Below are positions 18,201 through 24,720 of a stretch of 64,000 bases of DNA, piece by piece; position 1 is the first letter of the stretch; the number at the start of each line of letters is the position of its first letter. The DNA lies in the NCBI GenBank assembly GCA_963750995.1, contig CAVVST010000003.1:186001-250000 (forward strand), in the 5' to 3' direction. Made by a program: the position numbers and the translations under genes. Below the pieces are notes generated by a model that did no database searches, was not told the DNA's origin, and saw only the letters and a list, made by a program, of their open reading frames with translations. The stretch is from CAVVST01 sp963750995 (GTDB taxonomy: Bacteria; Acidobacteriota; Vicinamibacteria; Vicinamibacterales; UBA2999).

Positions 18201-19077
18201 CGCCTCCCGTGATGCGACCTTGCGGGTGTGGGATGTTGCCACCGGGGAGACGCTTCACACCGTGACCGGGCATTCCGACGCGGTGCTCAAAGTCGCGCTG
18301 TCACCGAATGGTCGGCACGCGGCCTCACTCTCCAGGGACCGCACGGTGCGGGTCTGGAACCTCGTCGAGGGCAGGGCCGTGAGAGCGCTCGCGTCCGAAG
18401 ACAACCTCAGGGCCGTCACGAGCCAGACGTCGGACCCCCTCCTGCTCGAACTCGGGCAGGGCGTCACGCTCGACATTACCGCCTCGCCGATCGGCCGCGA
18501 CGCCGAACTCGACATCTCACCGGACGGCCGATACGTCCTGATTGGTGATGACAGCGGCATACTCTGCTGGGATGTGCTGACCGGTCGATCGCTGAAAGAA
18601 CAGCTCGACGACTTCATCGTTGTCGGGCTCGCGATGGGCCTCCCGGGGCATGCGATCCTCGGATCACGTACCGGCTGGATCAAAGTGTGGAATCTCGAGA
18701 CGGGCACCACGACTCGAACGATCAAGGCCCATGAGCGTCAGATCCTGGACCTTGCGATCAATACGGACCTGCAGCGACTCGTCAGCGCCGGCCGGGACAA
18801 CACGATCCGGGTATGGCGGCTGAACGATCTCAGTCCCGTCGGCACGCTCGAAGGCACCGCATCCGGCCTGGATGAAGTGGCGCTGGCGCCGGATACGCGA
18901 ATCGCCTACTCGATCCACGGCGACACCATCGTCGCCGCCGACCTCATGCGGCTGTCGCACTTCGGCAGCCTGTCCTTCGATCATCAGATCACGGTCCTGG
19001 CGGTGGCCGCCGACGGCACGAGCGTGGCCGCCGGCGACGAATCAGGGATGGTGCATTTCGTGTACGTCGATCGATAG
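15220..19077 (+). CDS. TIR-NB-ARC-WD40 STAND protein (bacterial APAF-1/NLR-like)
   Basis: ATG at 15220 leaves a 9-residue leader before R-A-F-L-S-Y-A-R-S-D; a GTG at 15175 is possible. TIR domain at about residues 9-140, with E84 (A-R-K-E-W) at the catalytic glutamate position. NB-ARC ATPase at about 165-450: P-loop G-A-G-G-F-G-K-T-T (185-193), Walker B L-I-I-I-D-D-V-W (261-268), and a GLPL-like G-E-W-P-L-L-L-K-L-A. Helical/winged-helix linker to about 610, then 14-15 WD40 blades to the C-terminus (residue 1285), enough for two seven-bladed propellers. In APAF-1-type STAND proteins the propellers hold the ATPase inactive until a ligand binds, then oligomerisation brings effector domains together. 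Here the effector would be a TIR NADase or cyclic-ADP-ribose synthase. Abortive anti-phage defence is the likeliest role, by analogy. Confidence 0.92.
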   Translation: MVSRPVDAPRAFLSYARSDGEAFASALRARLETEHPGVSLWQDRTRMEGGVGWWKQITEALDQVEFLVMVLTPAALTSDVARKEWRYARQQGVRVCPVMGVPPDQLDVRQLPSWMHKAHFYDLDREWATFIGFLNSAKRDNRVPFMAPDLRVDFVSRPKEFEAMLSALLDADHANPVVITTALQGAGGFGKTTLAIALCHHDDVITAFDDGILWATLGEAPKIQHELTKLYAALTGERPSFLDIDDAAIHLAERLDQKNCLIIIDDVWDANHVVPFLRGGKQCSRLITTRRLDVISETRAQWISVDEMTADQSIELLKARLPFPADAAPLRALARRLGEWPLLLKLAASQLRERLDRGDSFEGALAYVNVALQRRGPVAFDRANATERSDAVGRTVRASLELLSPIDRTRCAELAIFPEGIMVPLSAIRALWQLDQFETEETVQRLDAAALVDFDLKVGAIRVHNVLQEYLRTELTNVPAIHARLVNTGWPDRYSLPDHYAWRWLSWHLLQAADREQLRVLLGDYKWIDAKLRRTDVQALLLDFDLLDDRGELRAVHDAIRLASHGLARDPEQLAAQLIGRLPTGQSSTVDRIVADAARLSRRPSLRLRHTSLTHAGGALNGILKGHTGSVEAVAVSADGSTLLSGAADWTLRVWDIGAGRNVKTLTGHTGPVLCVAFTADSRLAVSGSEDRTVRVWDVEDARELHVFRGHTGAVHGVAISPDGRSIASISEDKTVRLCELATGKGRALFTGHSHQARALAWMPDGEHIVFSPGDDAVVVMNVADERIVTFCRGHDSIVRAVVAAPDGRRILSGSADRTVRLFDAISGEQLGRFDGHVDQVECVGMTKDARIGVSGALDGTLRSWDLETIAPIAVFEGHASFVRSLAITPDDARLISGSADKTIRHWTLDRRPVVPHDTARAAPVAVLAISANGLRAVSAARESVMSVWDVERGAITRTLAGHEPLALRKTPRTRLSGLVTAVNLSEDGSRAVSASRDATLRVWDVATGETLHTVTGHSDAVLKVALSPNGRHAASLSRDRTVRVWNLVEGRAVRALASEDNLRAVTSQTSDPLLLELGQGVTLDITASPIGRDAELDISPDGRYVLIGDDSGILCWDVLTGRSLKEQLDDFIVVGLAMGLPGHAILGSRTGWIKVWNLETGTTTRTIKAHERQILDLAINTDLQRLVSAGRDNTIRVWRLNDLSPVGTLEGTASGLDEVALAPDTRIAYSIHGDTIVAADLMRLSHFGSLSFDHQITVLAVAADGTSVAAGDESGMVHFVYVDR

Positions 19078-19112
19078 CCGCTCGATGGAGCCAGGGGACG
19101 GCCCGGCGTGAA

Positions 19113-19910
19113 CTAACGTGCGGCGGGCGGTGCCAGGCCGGCCTTCACGAGCGTCGACGCCGCCTCGGGCGATGCGAGGAAGCGAAGCAGGGCGAGAGCG
19201 GCGTCCGGCTGCCGGGCGGCAGTCGTGATTGCTCCGGCAAACGTGAATCCCGGCTGGAGTTCTGCAGGAAGCGCCCCGACGAAGGTCACACCCGGAACGT
19301 GGAGCAGCTCGCTGACCTGCTGAAAGCCGATCTCGACCTCGCCACGCGCGACGACGGCCGCGACTGGTTCACCGGACGGTGGTCCGCGGACCTTGCGGCT
19401 CTTCCCGGCCACTTGATCCGCCACGCCAAGCTTCCCGAACAACGTGGTCGAGAGATAGGTGCCGCTGCCGCTGTCCGAGTAGCCGATCGACTTCGCGGCA
19501 AGCAACACTTTCCGGAACGCCTCGACGCTGCTGATATCCGGCTTGGTGGCCCCCGCGCGGACGACCATGCCGACCTGCGACAGGGCCAGATCAATCTTGC
19601 TGCCCGCGCGCACGACTCCCTGCTTGGCGAGCTCGTCGGCGGCGCCACCGTCGAGGATCACGACGTCCGCCGTTTCGCCGCGCGCGAGACGGGTCGGAAT
19701 CGCTTCAGGAGAGTCGCCCATCGACGGGCCGCGCGTCGTGATCAGGCGGTGTCCGGTCGCGCGCTCGAACGCCGGGCCCAGCTCGGCATAGACCCCGTAG
19801 AAACCGGCCGAGATCATCACGCGCACTTCCTCGGCCGAGGCCGGCCCCGGAACTGACAGGAGGACCACGCCGAGGGTGACTGACCACCGAGCGAGCGACG
19901 GTGCTTTCAT
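19113..19910 (-). CDS. Extracellular substrate-binding protein, ModA-like
   Basis: A 265-residue protein with a Sec signal peptide (L-G-V-V-L-L-S-V-P-G-P-A-S-A). It has the type II periplasmic-binding fold of the molybdate/tungstate or general oxyanion group: V-M-I-S-A-G-F-Y-G-V-Y-A-E-L-G-P-A-F, A-D-V-V-I-L-D-G-G-A, I-G-Y-S-D-S-G-S-G-T-Y, then E-I-G-F-Q-Q-V-S-E-L and a terminal A-L-L-R-F-L-A-S-P-E-A. ModA usually sits beside modBC, but no ABC permease or ATPase is near, so it may be an orphan binding protein or bind another ligand. It is divergent from the hydrolase gene at 19993. Confidence 0.8.
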   Translation of the reverse strand: MKAPSLARWSVTLGVVLLSVPGPASAEEVRVMISAGFYGVYAELGPAFERATGHRLITTRGPSMGDSPEAIPTRLARGETADVVILDGGAADELAKQGVVRAGSKIDLALSQVGMVVRAGATKPDISSVEAFRKVLLAAKSIGYSDSGSGTYLSTTLFGKLGVADQVAGKSRKVRGPPSGEPVAAVVARGEVEIGFQQVSELLHVPGVTFVGALPAELQPGFTFAGAITTAARQPDAALALLRFLASPEAASTLVKAGLAPPAAR

Positions 19911-19992
19911 AACGCCGCAGTGTAACGCAGAAGCCCAGAACGACGCGTCTCATCGGGCGCTCGCGGGCTCGATGTTGCGGTATAGTCCGCGC

Positions 19993-20742
19993 ATGCCCTT
20001 TTACGAAAAAGGCCCGGTTCGGATCCGCTACGAGGAGGCCGGTTCCGGCTTTCCGCTGCTGCTGATCGCCGGCGGCGGCTTGAATTCGGTGATGGCTGGC
20101 CTGCCGCGCAGCCCCTTCAACCCGATCGAGGAGTTCAAGGGGGAGTGCCGCTGCATCTACGCCGACCTGCGCAACGCCAACGCCGGCGAATCCACCGGCC
20201 CACTCGAGATCGATCGGCCGTGGGATTCACATACCGATGACCATCTCGGCCTGATGGATCACCTGGGCATCGACAGGTTCATGGTGCTGGGCTTCTGCAT
20301 CGGCGGCCCCTTTATCTGGAATCTGATCAAACGGGCGCCCGGTCGCGTGGTGGCGGCCGTGCCGGCGCAGCCCGTCGGGTTCCGGCCGGAGATGCCCACC
20401 ATGCTCTACGACGGCAGCATGACCGGCTGGGGGCCCGAGCTGGTCAAGCGCCGGCCCGACATCACCATGGACATGGTCGAGAAGTATCTGACGAAGATGT
20501 ATCGCACCAACCCCGACTTCGTCTTCACGGTGACGCGCGATTTTGTACGCAACTGCCAGACGCCGGTGCTGATCCTGCCCGACGACGTCCCGGCGCATCC
20601 GTACGCCGTCGCGATGGAGTGCGCGCTGCTCGCGCCGAAGGCCGAAGTGAGCATGTACCCGTGGAAGGAGCCGCCGACGCGGATTCCGCTGGCCGTGCGG
20701 CAGATTCGCTCGTTCCTTCGCGCGCATCGGCCAACAGCCTAA
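19993..20742 (+). CDS. Alpha/beta hydrolase with cysteine at the nucleophile position
   Basis: The start is ATG at 19993 (M-P-F-Y-E-K-G-P-V-R-I-R-Y), which opens the fold; the upstream in-frame extension is unlike protein. It has an oxyanion-region H-G-equivalent L-L-I-A-G-G-G, a D-R-P-W-D-x-H segment, and the nucleophile elbow G-F-C-I-G-G (about residues 98-103), where cysteine replaces the usual serine, as in dienelactone hydrolases. No clear terminal catalytic histidine is seen (the end reads Y-P-W-K-E-P-P-T-R-I-P). Activity is therefore uncertain: hydrolase, lyase or non-catalytic. At 249 residues it is cytoplasmic. Confidence 0.82.
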   Translation: MPFYEKGPVRIRYEEAGSGFPLLLIAGGGLNSVMAGLPRSPFNPIEEFKGECRCIYADLRNANAGESTGPLEIDRPWDSHTDDHLGLMDHLGIDRFMVLGFCIGGPFIWNLIKRAPGRVVAAVPAQPVGFRPEMPTMLYDGSMTGWGPELVKRRPDITMDMVEKYLTKMYRTNPDFVFTVTRDFVRNCQTPVLILPDDVPAHPYAVAMECALLAPKAEVSMYPWKEPPTRIPLAVRQIRSFLRAHRPTA

Positions 20743-20812
20743 ACACGGTCTCTGTACGACAGGGCGGCAGACGCCAGTTCTGACGCCCTGTAGCGCCCGC
20801 CATGATTCACCG

Positions 20813-21319
20813 ATGATGCCTCTCCGCCACTTGTTCGAGTGGGTGGATACGCTGCCAAGCAGCATCGCCATCCGTGAGTCACTGGACCTCTATTCCTGGC
20901 TCCTGACCTCCCACGTCGTCAGCATGTGCGCGTTCGCCGGGCTCGTGCTGATGATGGATCTGCGGCTGCTCGGTATCGGCAACATGCGCACGCCGTTCTC
21001 GCAGGTGCATCGGACACTGTTTCCCTGGCAGATGGTCCTGATGACGTGCAGCGCGGTCACCGGACTGCTGCTGGTGTATGCGGAGCCGTTGCGCTTCTAC
21101 AGTAACTTCCTGTTCTGGATCAAAGTCGTATTGATGGTGATGGCCAGCATCAATGCCTTGGCGTTTCACCGCGGGACCTACCTCGCGGTCGCGCAGTGGG
21201 ACGTGAATCCGATGCTGCCGTTCGGCGCCAGGCTCGCGGGTGCGGTGGGGCTGACGCTGTGGGTGGCGGTCGTCGTGTCAGGGCGGCTGATCGCGTACAA
21301 CTGGTTCACCACGCCCTGA
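20813..21319 (+). CDS. DUF6644-family membrane protein (first of pair)
   Basis: A 168-residue protein with about four membrane helices. It shows the family pattern of an early amphipathic I-R-E-S-L segment, then L-M-M-D-L-R-L-L-G, P-F-S-Q-V-H-R-T-L-F-P-W and a central T-G-L-L-L-V-Y-A-E. Charged residues at helix ends recall heme- or quinone-handling membrane proteins, but no function is known. The stop is 3 bp before the next gene, a paralogue, so the pair is one transcript and could form a heterodimer. Confidence 0.75.
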   Translation: MMPLRHLFEWVDTLPSSIAIRESLDLYSWLLTSHVVSMCAFAGLVLMMDLRLLGIGNMRTPFSQVHRTLFPWQMVLMTCSAVTGLLLVYAEPLRFYSNFLFWIKVVLMVMASINALAFHRGTYLAVAQWDVNPMLPFGARLAGAVGLTLWVAVVVSGRLIAYNWFTTP

Positions 21320-21322
21320 CCA

Positions 21323-21796
21323 ATGCTGCCCTATTTCGAAGCGATGAACGACTTGGCGTTCAGCGCCGCCATCCGGGAGTCACTGTGGATCATTGCGGTG
21401 ATCAACACGATGCACCTGCTGTTCCTGGTGATGTTCGCGGGCGCCGTGCTGATCGTCGACCTGCGTCTCATCGGGCGCGGCGCGAGGGAGCAGCCGCTGG
21501 CGCACGTGGCGCGCGACGCCCAGCCGTGGCTGATCACCGCGCTGATCGGGCTGACGCTGACGGGAATTCCGCAGTTCCTGTCGAACGCGCTGAGGGAATA
21601 TCACAGCTATCTGTTCTGGATGAAGATGGCGGTCCTGCTCGTGGCGCTTGTCTATACCTTTACCCTCAGGCGCCGCGTCACGCTCGCGGATGAGGCGCGG
21701 GTCGCGCCGGCCATGCGCAAGGCGGTCGGCCTCGGCTCGATCGCGCTCTGGACGACGGTCGTCATCCAGGCGCGGCTGATCGGCCTGTTTACTTAG
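21323..21796 (+). CDS. DUF6644-family membrane protein (second of pair)
   Basis: A 157-residue paralogue of the preceding gene with the same I-R-E-S-L, L-I-V-D-L-R-L-I-G and D-A-Q-P-W-L-I-T-A-L-I-G-L-T-L-T-G motifs and four predicted helices. The start at 21323 is 3 bp after the first gene. Its last 8 bases overlap the convergent small membrane gene at 21789. No function is assigned. Confidence 0.75.
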   Translation: MLPYFEAMNDLAFSAAIRESLWIIAVINTMHLLFLVMFAGAVLIVDLRLIGRGAREQPLAHVARDAQPWLITALIGLTLTGIPQFLSNALREYHSYLFWMKMAVLLVALVYTFTLRRRVTLADEARVAPAMRKAVGLGSIALWTTVVIQARLIGLFT

Positions 21797-22007
21797 CGCG
21801 GCGACCGGGCACGAGCAGAAATCCAGCGACGGCCACGCCGGCGAGCACCGCCACCCACGCCAGCCCCCATGAAATGATCCATGGGACCAGCCGGCCGCTG
21901 TCCTGCGCCTCGATCCTGGAGGGCAACGTGCCGAGCGCCAGCATCACGCTGATCGCCGCCAGGGCCAGCGCGGCAACGGCGGTGATGCTTCGTTCGACTC
22001 GGCTCAT
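21789..22007 (-). CDS. Small two-helix membrane protein
   Basis: A 72-residue hydrophobic protein: one helix at residues 8-27 (A-A-L-A-L-A-A-I-S-V-M-L-A-L-G) and one at 45-65 (W-G-L-A-W-V-A-V-L-A-G-V-A-V-A-G-F). It ends in the basic tail P-G-R-R-A-K. It lies 22 bp after the secreted protein gene at 22030 on the same strand, so it is probably co-transcribed with it. No family is recognised; the tail-to-tail overlap with the DUF6644 gene lowers confidence. Confidence 0.55.
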   Translation of the reverse strand: MSRVERSITAVAALALAAISVMLALGTLPSRIEAQDSGRLVPWIISWGLAWVAVLAGVAVAGFLLVPGRRAK

Positions 22008-22029
22008 CTCCTGTCGTGGCGCCCGCCGG

Positions 22030-22824
22030 CTACTGGCCGATCGAGGGATACGGGTAGTACTTCTCGAGCGGGAACGCCCAGCAGAGATATTCCAGCACCC
22101 GGAAGTTCTCCTCGAGATGCCGGTAGAAAATCATCCGCATCTTCCAGGGCCGCGTGAACACCTGCGGATCCTCGATCGTCGCTTCGTAATCGATGTGATT
22201 ACGATCCCTGAGCGTATAGCGCTCGATCACATGCAGCGCATCGCTGTGAAAGTTTCCGGCGCGGTCGAACCAGGTCTGATCGTTGAAATCGGCGACATCG
22301 GCGACCAGCGTGTCTCCTTCCCAGCGGCCGCGCGAATCGCCGAGCCAGAGTCCAAGACCGCCCTTGGGATGCGAGCTGCCGTCCGTAAAAATCGTCCGGG
22401 TGTGGAAGGCGTATTCGAAGTGCATGAACACCTTGCGCGGGCCCTGCACAATCTGGAAGGGATGTGGCATGTACATCAACCGCGGCACCCCGGGTGCCAG
22501 GCACTTCGCCTCGGGATCGGCCGTCGCCCGCGACGCGTAGTTCTGCTTCTTGCGGGCCAGCGCCTCCGGCCGGTACGGAAGCTCGTTGCCCTCGACCACA
22601 CCCTGACCCGCCGGCACGCCCGGTTGCGCCGAATGATCCTGGATGTCGAAGTTGGCGGTGTTCATGACCTGCCAGAAGCCCGACAGGTCGGGCTTGCCGT
22701 CGGGGGTCCGGGGCAGAGCTGCCGGATCCTGGACCTGGCGGTCGACCAAGGCCTGGGCGAGCCCGAGCACCGTGACGAGCGACGTGGATATGAGCACGGT
22801 AGAAATGAAGACGCGACGTTTCAT
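22030..22824 (-). CDS. Secreted protein of the G-D-T-L-V-x-D family (copy 1)
   Basis: The start at 22824 (M-K-R-R-V-F-I-S) gives a signal peptide. The mature protein begins with R-T-P-D-G-K-P-D-L-S-G-F-W, then E-A-K-C-L-A-P-G-V-P-R near residue 125. The family core follows: G-R-W-E-G-D-T-L-V-A-D-V, F-H-S-D-A-L-H-V-I-E-R-Y, and E-A-T-I-E-D-P-Q-V-F-T-R-P-W. This architecture recurs at 22859, 47187, 52812 and 53665, and as remnants at 24484 and 42744. It closely resembles 52812-53651. Members are abundant in Vicinamibacteria and have no known function. Predicted location is the periplasm or cell surface. It is divergent from copy 2 with only a 34-bp gap. Confidence 0.8.
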   Translation of the reverse strand: MKRRVFISTVLISTSLVTVLGLAQALVDRQVQDPAALPRTPDGKPDLSGFWQVMNTANFDIQDHSAQPGVPAGQGVVEGNELPYRPEALARKKQNYASRATADPEAKCLAPGVPRLMYMPHPFQIVQGPRKVFMHFEYAFHTRTIFTDGSSHPKGGLGLWLGDSRGRWEGDTLVADVADFNDQTWFDRAGNFHSDALHVIERYTLRDRNHIDYEATIEDPQVFTRPWKMRMIFYRHLEENFRVLEYLCWAFPLEKYYPYPSIGQ

Positions 22825-22858
22825 GGCAGAATTATGCGCCACTCCTGGATACCACTCG

Positions 22859-23740
22859 ATGCGCCAAGCCCTCGTCCTGACCGCGGTCGTCGTCGTTTCG
22901 CTGGCGCACGCCGTGTATTCCCAAACCGGCGAACGGCAGGCAGCCGGGCAGACGAATATTTCGCCGCGCGCGGTGCCCCCCTACGCGGCGACGCAGCCGT
23001 GGCGGTGGAAAGTTCTGCCCGACGGGCAGCCGGAACTGGCGTCCGGCATCTGGGGCGCGGTGGAGCCCGGCACCCGCTACATCGACCGGCCGCCGGCGGG
23101 CGTAACAATGGCCAGCAGGGTGGTCGATCCACCCGACGGCCTGATTCCATATCAACCATGGGCCCGCGAGATCAAGAAGACGCAGGACCACGACCTCGAA
23201 CACCCGACGCAGCCGCATCACATTGATCCTCAGGGCCGATGCTTGAACATCGTGCCGCGCCTGATGCACTACCTGACGCCGTACGAGGTGCACCAGATTC
23301 CGGGTTTCATCGTCTTCCAGTTCGAACTCGAGCACATTACCCGGGTCATTCCGCTGGACGGCAAGCCGCATGTCGGTCCGGCCATCAAGCTGTGGCTTGG
23401 TGACGCGCGCGGCCGCTGGGACGGCAACACGCTGGTCGTCGACACGACCAATCTCAATGGCAAGGGACGCCTGAGCAGCAGCGGGGATTTCTATTCCGCG
23501 AATGCGCACCTCAGGGAGCGCATGACCTACACCGACCCTGCCACCATGACCTACGAGGCCACCATCGAGGATCCGACCGTGTTCACGCGCCCGTGGACCA
23601 TGCGCGTGGCGCACCGGCTGCGGACAACGGCAGAACCGGGACCGGAGTTGGAAAACGAAATCGTCGAATATATGTGCTACGAGGGTGAGGAGACCGCGGG
23701 CGTACCGTCACAGAACCCCGCGACCCGGCCGCAGCCTTGA
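22859..23740 (+). CDS. Secreted protein of the G-D-T-L-V-x-D family (copy 2)
   Basis: The start ATG at 22859 begins a signal peptide (L-V-L-T-A-V-V-V-V-S-L-A-H-A). The core motifs G-R-W-D-G-N-T-L-V-V-D-T-T-N-L-N-G, N-A-H-L-R-E-R-M-T-Y, E-A-T-I-E-D-P-T-V-F-T-R-P-W and a final E-Y-M-C-Y-E-G are present. It lacks the D-G-K-P-D-L opening of copy 1 but shares D-P-Q-G-R-C in the middle. It is followed by two DUF6152 genes on the same strand (gaps 45 and 18 bp), which suggests a three-gene operon. Function unknown. Confidence 0.8.
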   Translation: MRQALVLTAVVVVSLAHAVYSQTGERQAAGQTNISPRAVPPYAATQPWRWKVLPDGQPELASGIWGAVEPGTRYIDRPPAGVTMASRVVDPPDGLIPYQPWAREIKKTQDHDLEHPTQPHHIDPQGRCLNIVPRLMHYLTPYEVHQIPGFIVFQFELEHITRVIPLDGKPHVGPAIKLWLGDARGRWDGNTLVVDTTNLNGKGRLSSSGDFYSANAHLRERMTYTDPATMTYEATIEDPTVFTRPWTMRVAHRLRTTAEPGPELENEIVEYMCYEGEETAGVPSQNPATRPQP

Positions 23741-23782
23741 GGAAGGCCTGAGGAAGGCCTTGAGGAAGTAGGGGAGGAAGCT
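23737..23782 (+). repeat. Short tandem repeat (TGAGGAAGGCC)n before a DUF6152 gene
   Basis: Two TGAGGAAGGCC units and a partial third (TGAGGAAGTA) follow the stop codon of copy 2. Each unit carries a GAGGAAG sequence resembling a ribosome binding site; the last site (GGAGGAAG) serves the ATG at 23786. Confidence 0.7.
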
Positions 23783-23785
23783 CAA

Positions 23786-24157
23786 ATGAGGGCGCTTTTG
23801 TGCGTGACGCTGTTCCTGGCAGCGTCCGGATCCACGTTCGCGCATCACCAGTTTGCGTCGGAGTTTGACGCGACCAAGCGGGTGACGCTGACGGGCAAGG
23901 TTGTGAAGATGGCGTGGGTGAATCCCCACGCCTGGCTGTATATGGAAGTGACCGAGCCCGACGGCAAGGTCGTGCCGTGGGCGCTGGAGTTCGGCATCCC
24001 CCGCACCCTGATCAGGCAGGGGTGGCGCAAGGAGGATCTGCCACCGGGCGCGACCGTCACGATCGAGGGGTTCCTCGCCAAGAACGGTACGAAGACCGCC
24101 AACGCCAGCAAGGTCATCCTCGAGGGTGGACGGGTGCTCTTCGCCGGCTCGTCGTAA
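23786..24157 (+). CDS. DUF6152 family secreted protein (copy 1)
   Basis: A 123-residue protein with a signal peptide ending S-T-F-A, directly followed by the family's H-H-Q-F-A-S-E-F-D motif. Then come T-L-T-G-K-V-V-K-M-A-W-V-N-P-H-A-W-L and G-A-T-V-T-I-E-G-F-L-A-K-N-G-T-K-T-A-N-A-S. This is a complete DUF6152 beta-barrel-like domain. The paired histidines at the mature N-terminus could bind metal, but that is not established. It sits between a G-D-T-L-V-x-D family gene and a second DUF6152 gene. Confidence 0.85.
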   Translation: MRALLCVTLFLAASGSTFAHHQFASEFDATKRVTLTGKVVKMAWVNPHAWLYMEVTEPDGKVVPWALEFGIPRTLIRQGWRKEDLPPGATVTIEGFLAKNGTKTANASKVILEGGRVLFAGSS

Positions 24158-24175
24158 CGGTGGAGACGCGGGAAG

Positions 24176-24523
24176 ATGAGCATGCGCCCTGAATGTCGCG
24201 CCGTCGTCGTCGCCCTCCTGGCCGTGGTGCCGGCCATGCCCCTGGTGGCGCACCATTCTGTGCCCGCGGTCTTCGACGAAGGTAAGCAGCTCGTGCTCAC
24301 GGGCACGATCAGCAAGATCGACTGGATTAATCCGCACATTCATCTCTTCCTGACCACGAAAGAAGCGGACGGCAAGGCGACGACCTGGGAGATTGAAACG
24401 CTCCCGACCAACTGGATGCGCAACGCGGGTATCACCAAGGACGCCGTCTTTGGCAATGCCGCCGCCGGCGAAGTCATCACCTCGGCGATAACGGCCTGTT
24501 TCACAGCAGCGAGCTGCGGGTGA
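24176..24523 (+). CDS. DUF6152 family protein (copy 2), 3' end replaced
   Basis: A signal peptide, then A-H-H-S-V-P-A-V-F-D, L-T-G-T-I-S-K-I-D-W-I-N-P-H and W-E-I-E-T-L-P-T-N-W-M-R-N-A-G-I. This is DUF6152 up to about residue 100 (A-A-A-G-E-V-I-T). The family's last 30 residues are missing. The frame instead crosses into an unrelated remnant and stops at 24523 after I-T-A-C-F-T-A-A-S-C-G. The start at 24176 has GGGAAG upstream. Probably non-functional or only partly folded. Confidence 0.7.
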   Translation: MSMRPECRAVVVALLAVVPAMPLVAHHSVPAVFDEGKQLVLTGTISKIDWINPHIHLFLTTKEADGKATTWEIETLPTNWMRNAGITKDAVFGNAAAGEVITSAITACFTAASCG

Positions 24524-24720
24524 CCGAGCGGCTTCGCCGCACCGGCGGACCATGACGTGGGAAGCGATTGTCGAGGACCCGGTGTCCTACTGAACCCTGG
24601 AAGCTGACGCCGCGAACGCTGACGCTCATTACCGGCGCCGACATCGAAGAAGCGGCGTTCTGCGACGACCGGGACCTGTCGCGGATGCAGGACCTCACGC
24701 ACCACAGCAACACCCGCTAG
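24484..24720 (+). pseudogene. C-terminal remnant of a G-D-T-L-V-x-D family gene
   Basis: Reading across frames gives F-H-S-S-E-L-R-V-T-E-R-L-R-R-T-G-G-P, then M-T-W-E-A-I-V-E-D-P-V-S-Y, then P-W-K-L-T-P-R-T-L-T-L-I-T and a tail to the TAG at 24720. This is the terminal third of the secreted family, with an in-frame stop and two frame changes. It is joined directly to the truncated DUF6152 copy 2. Confidence 0.7.

Noticed and set aside
19113..19910. A molybdate transport operon
   Set aside because: Only a ModA-like binding protein is present; no permease, ATPase or regulator lies near it.
21874..23226. 450-residue plus-strand ORF
   Set aside because: Antisense of the secreted gene at 22030, then out of frame with the real gene at 22859.
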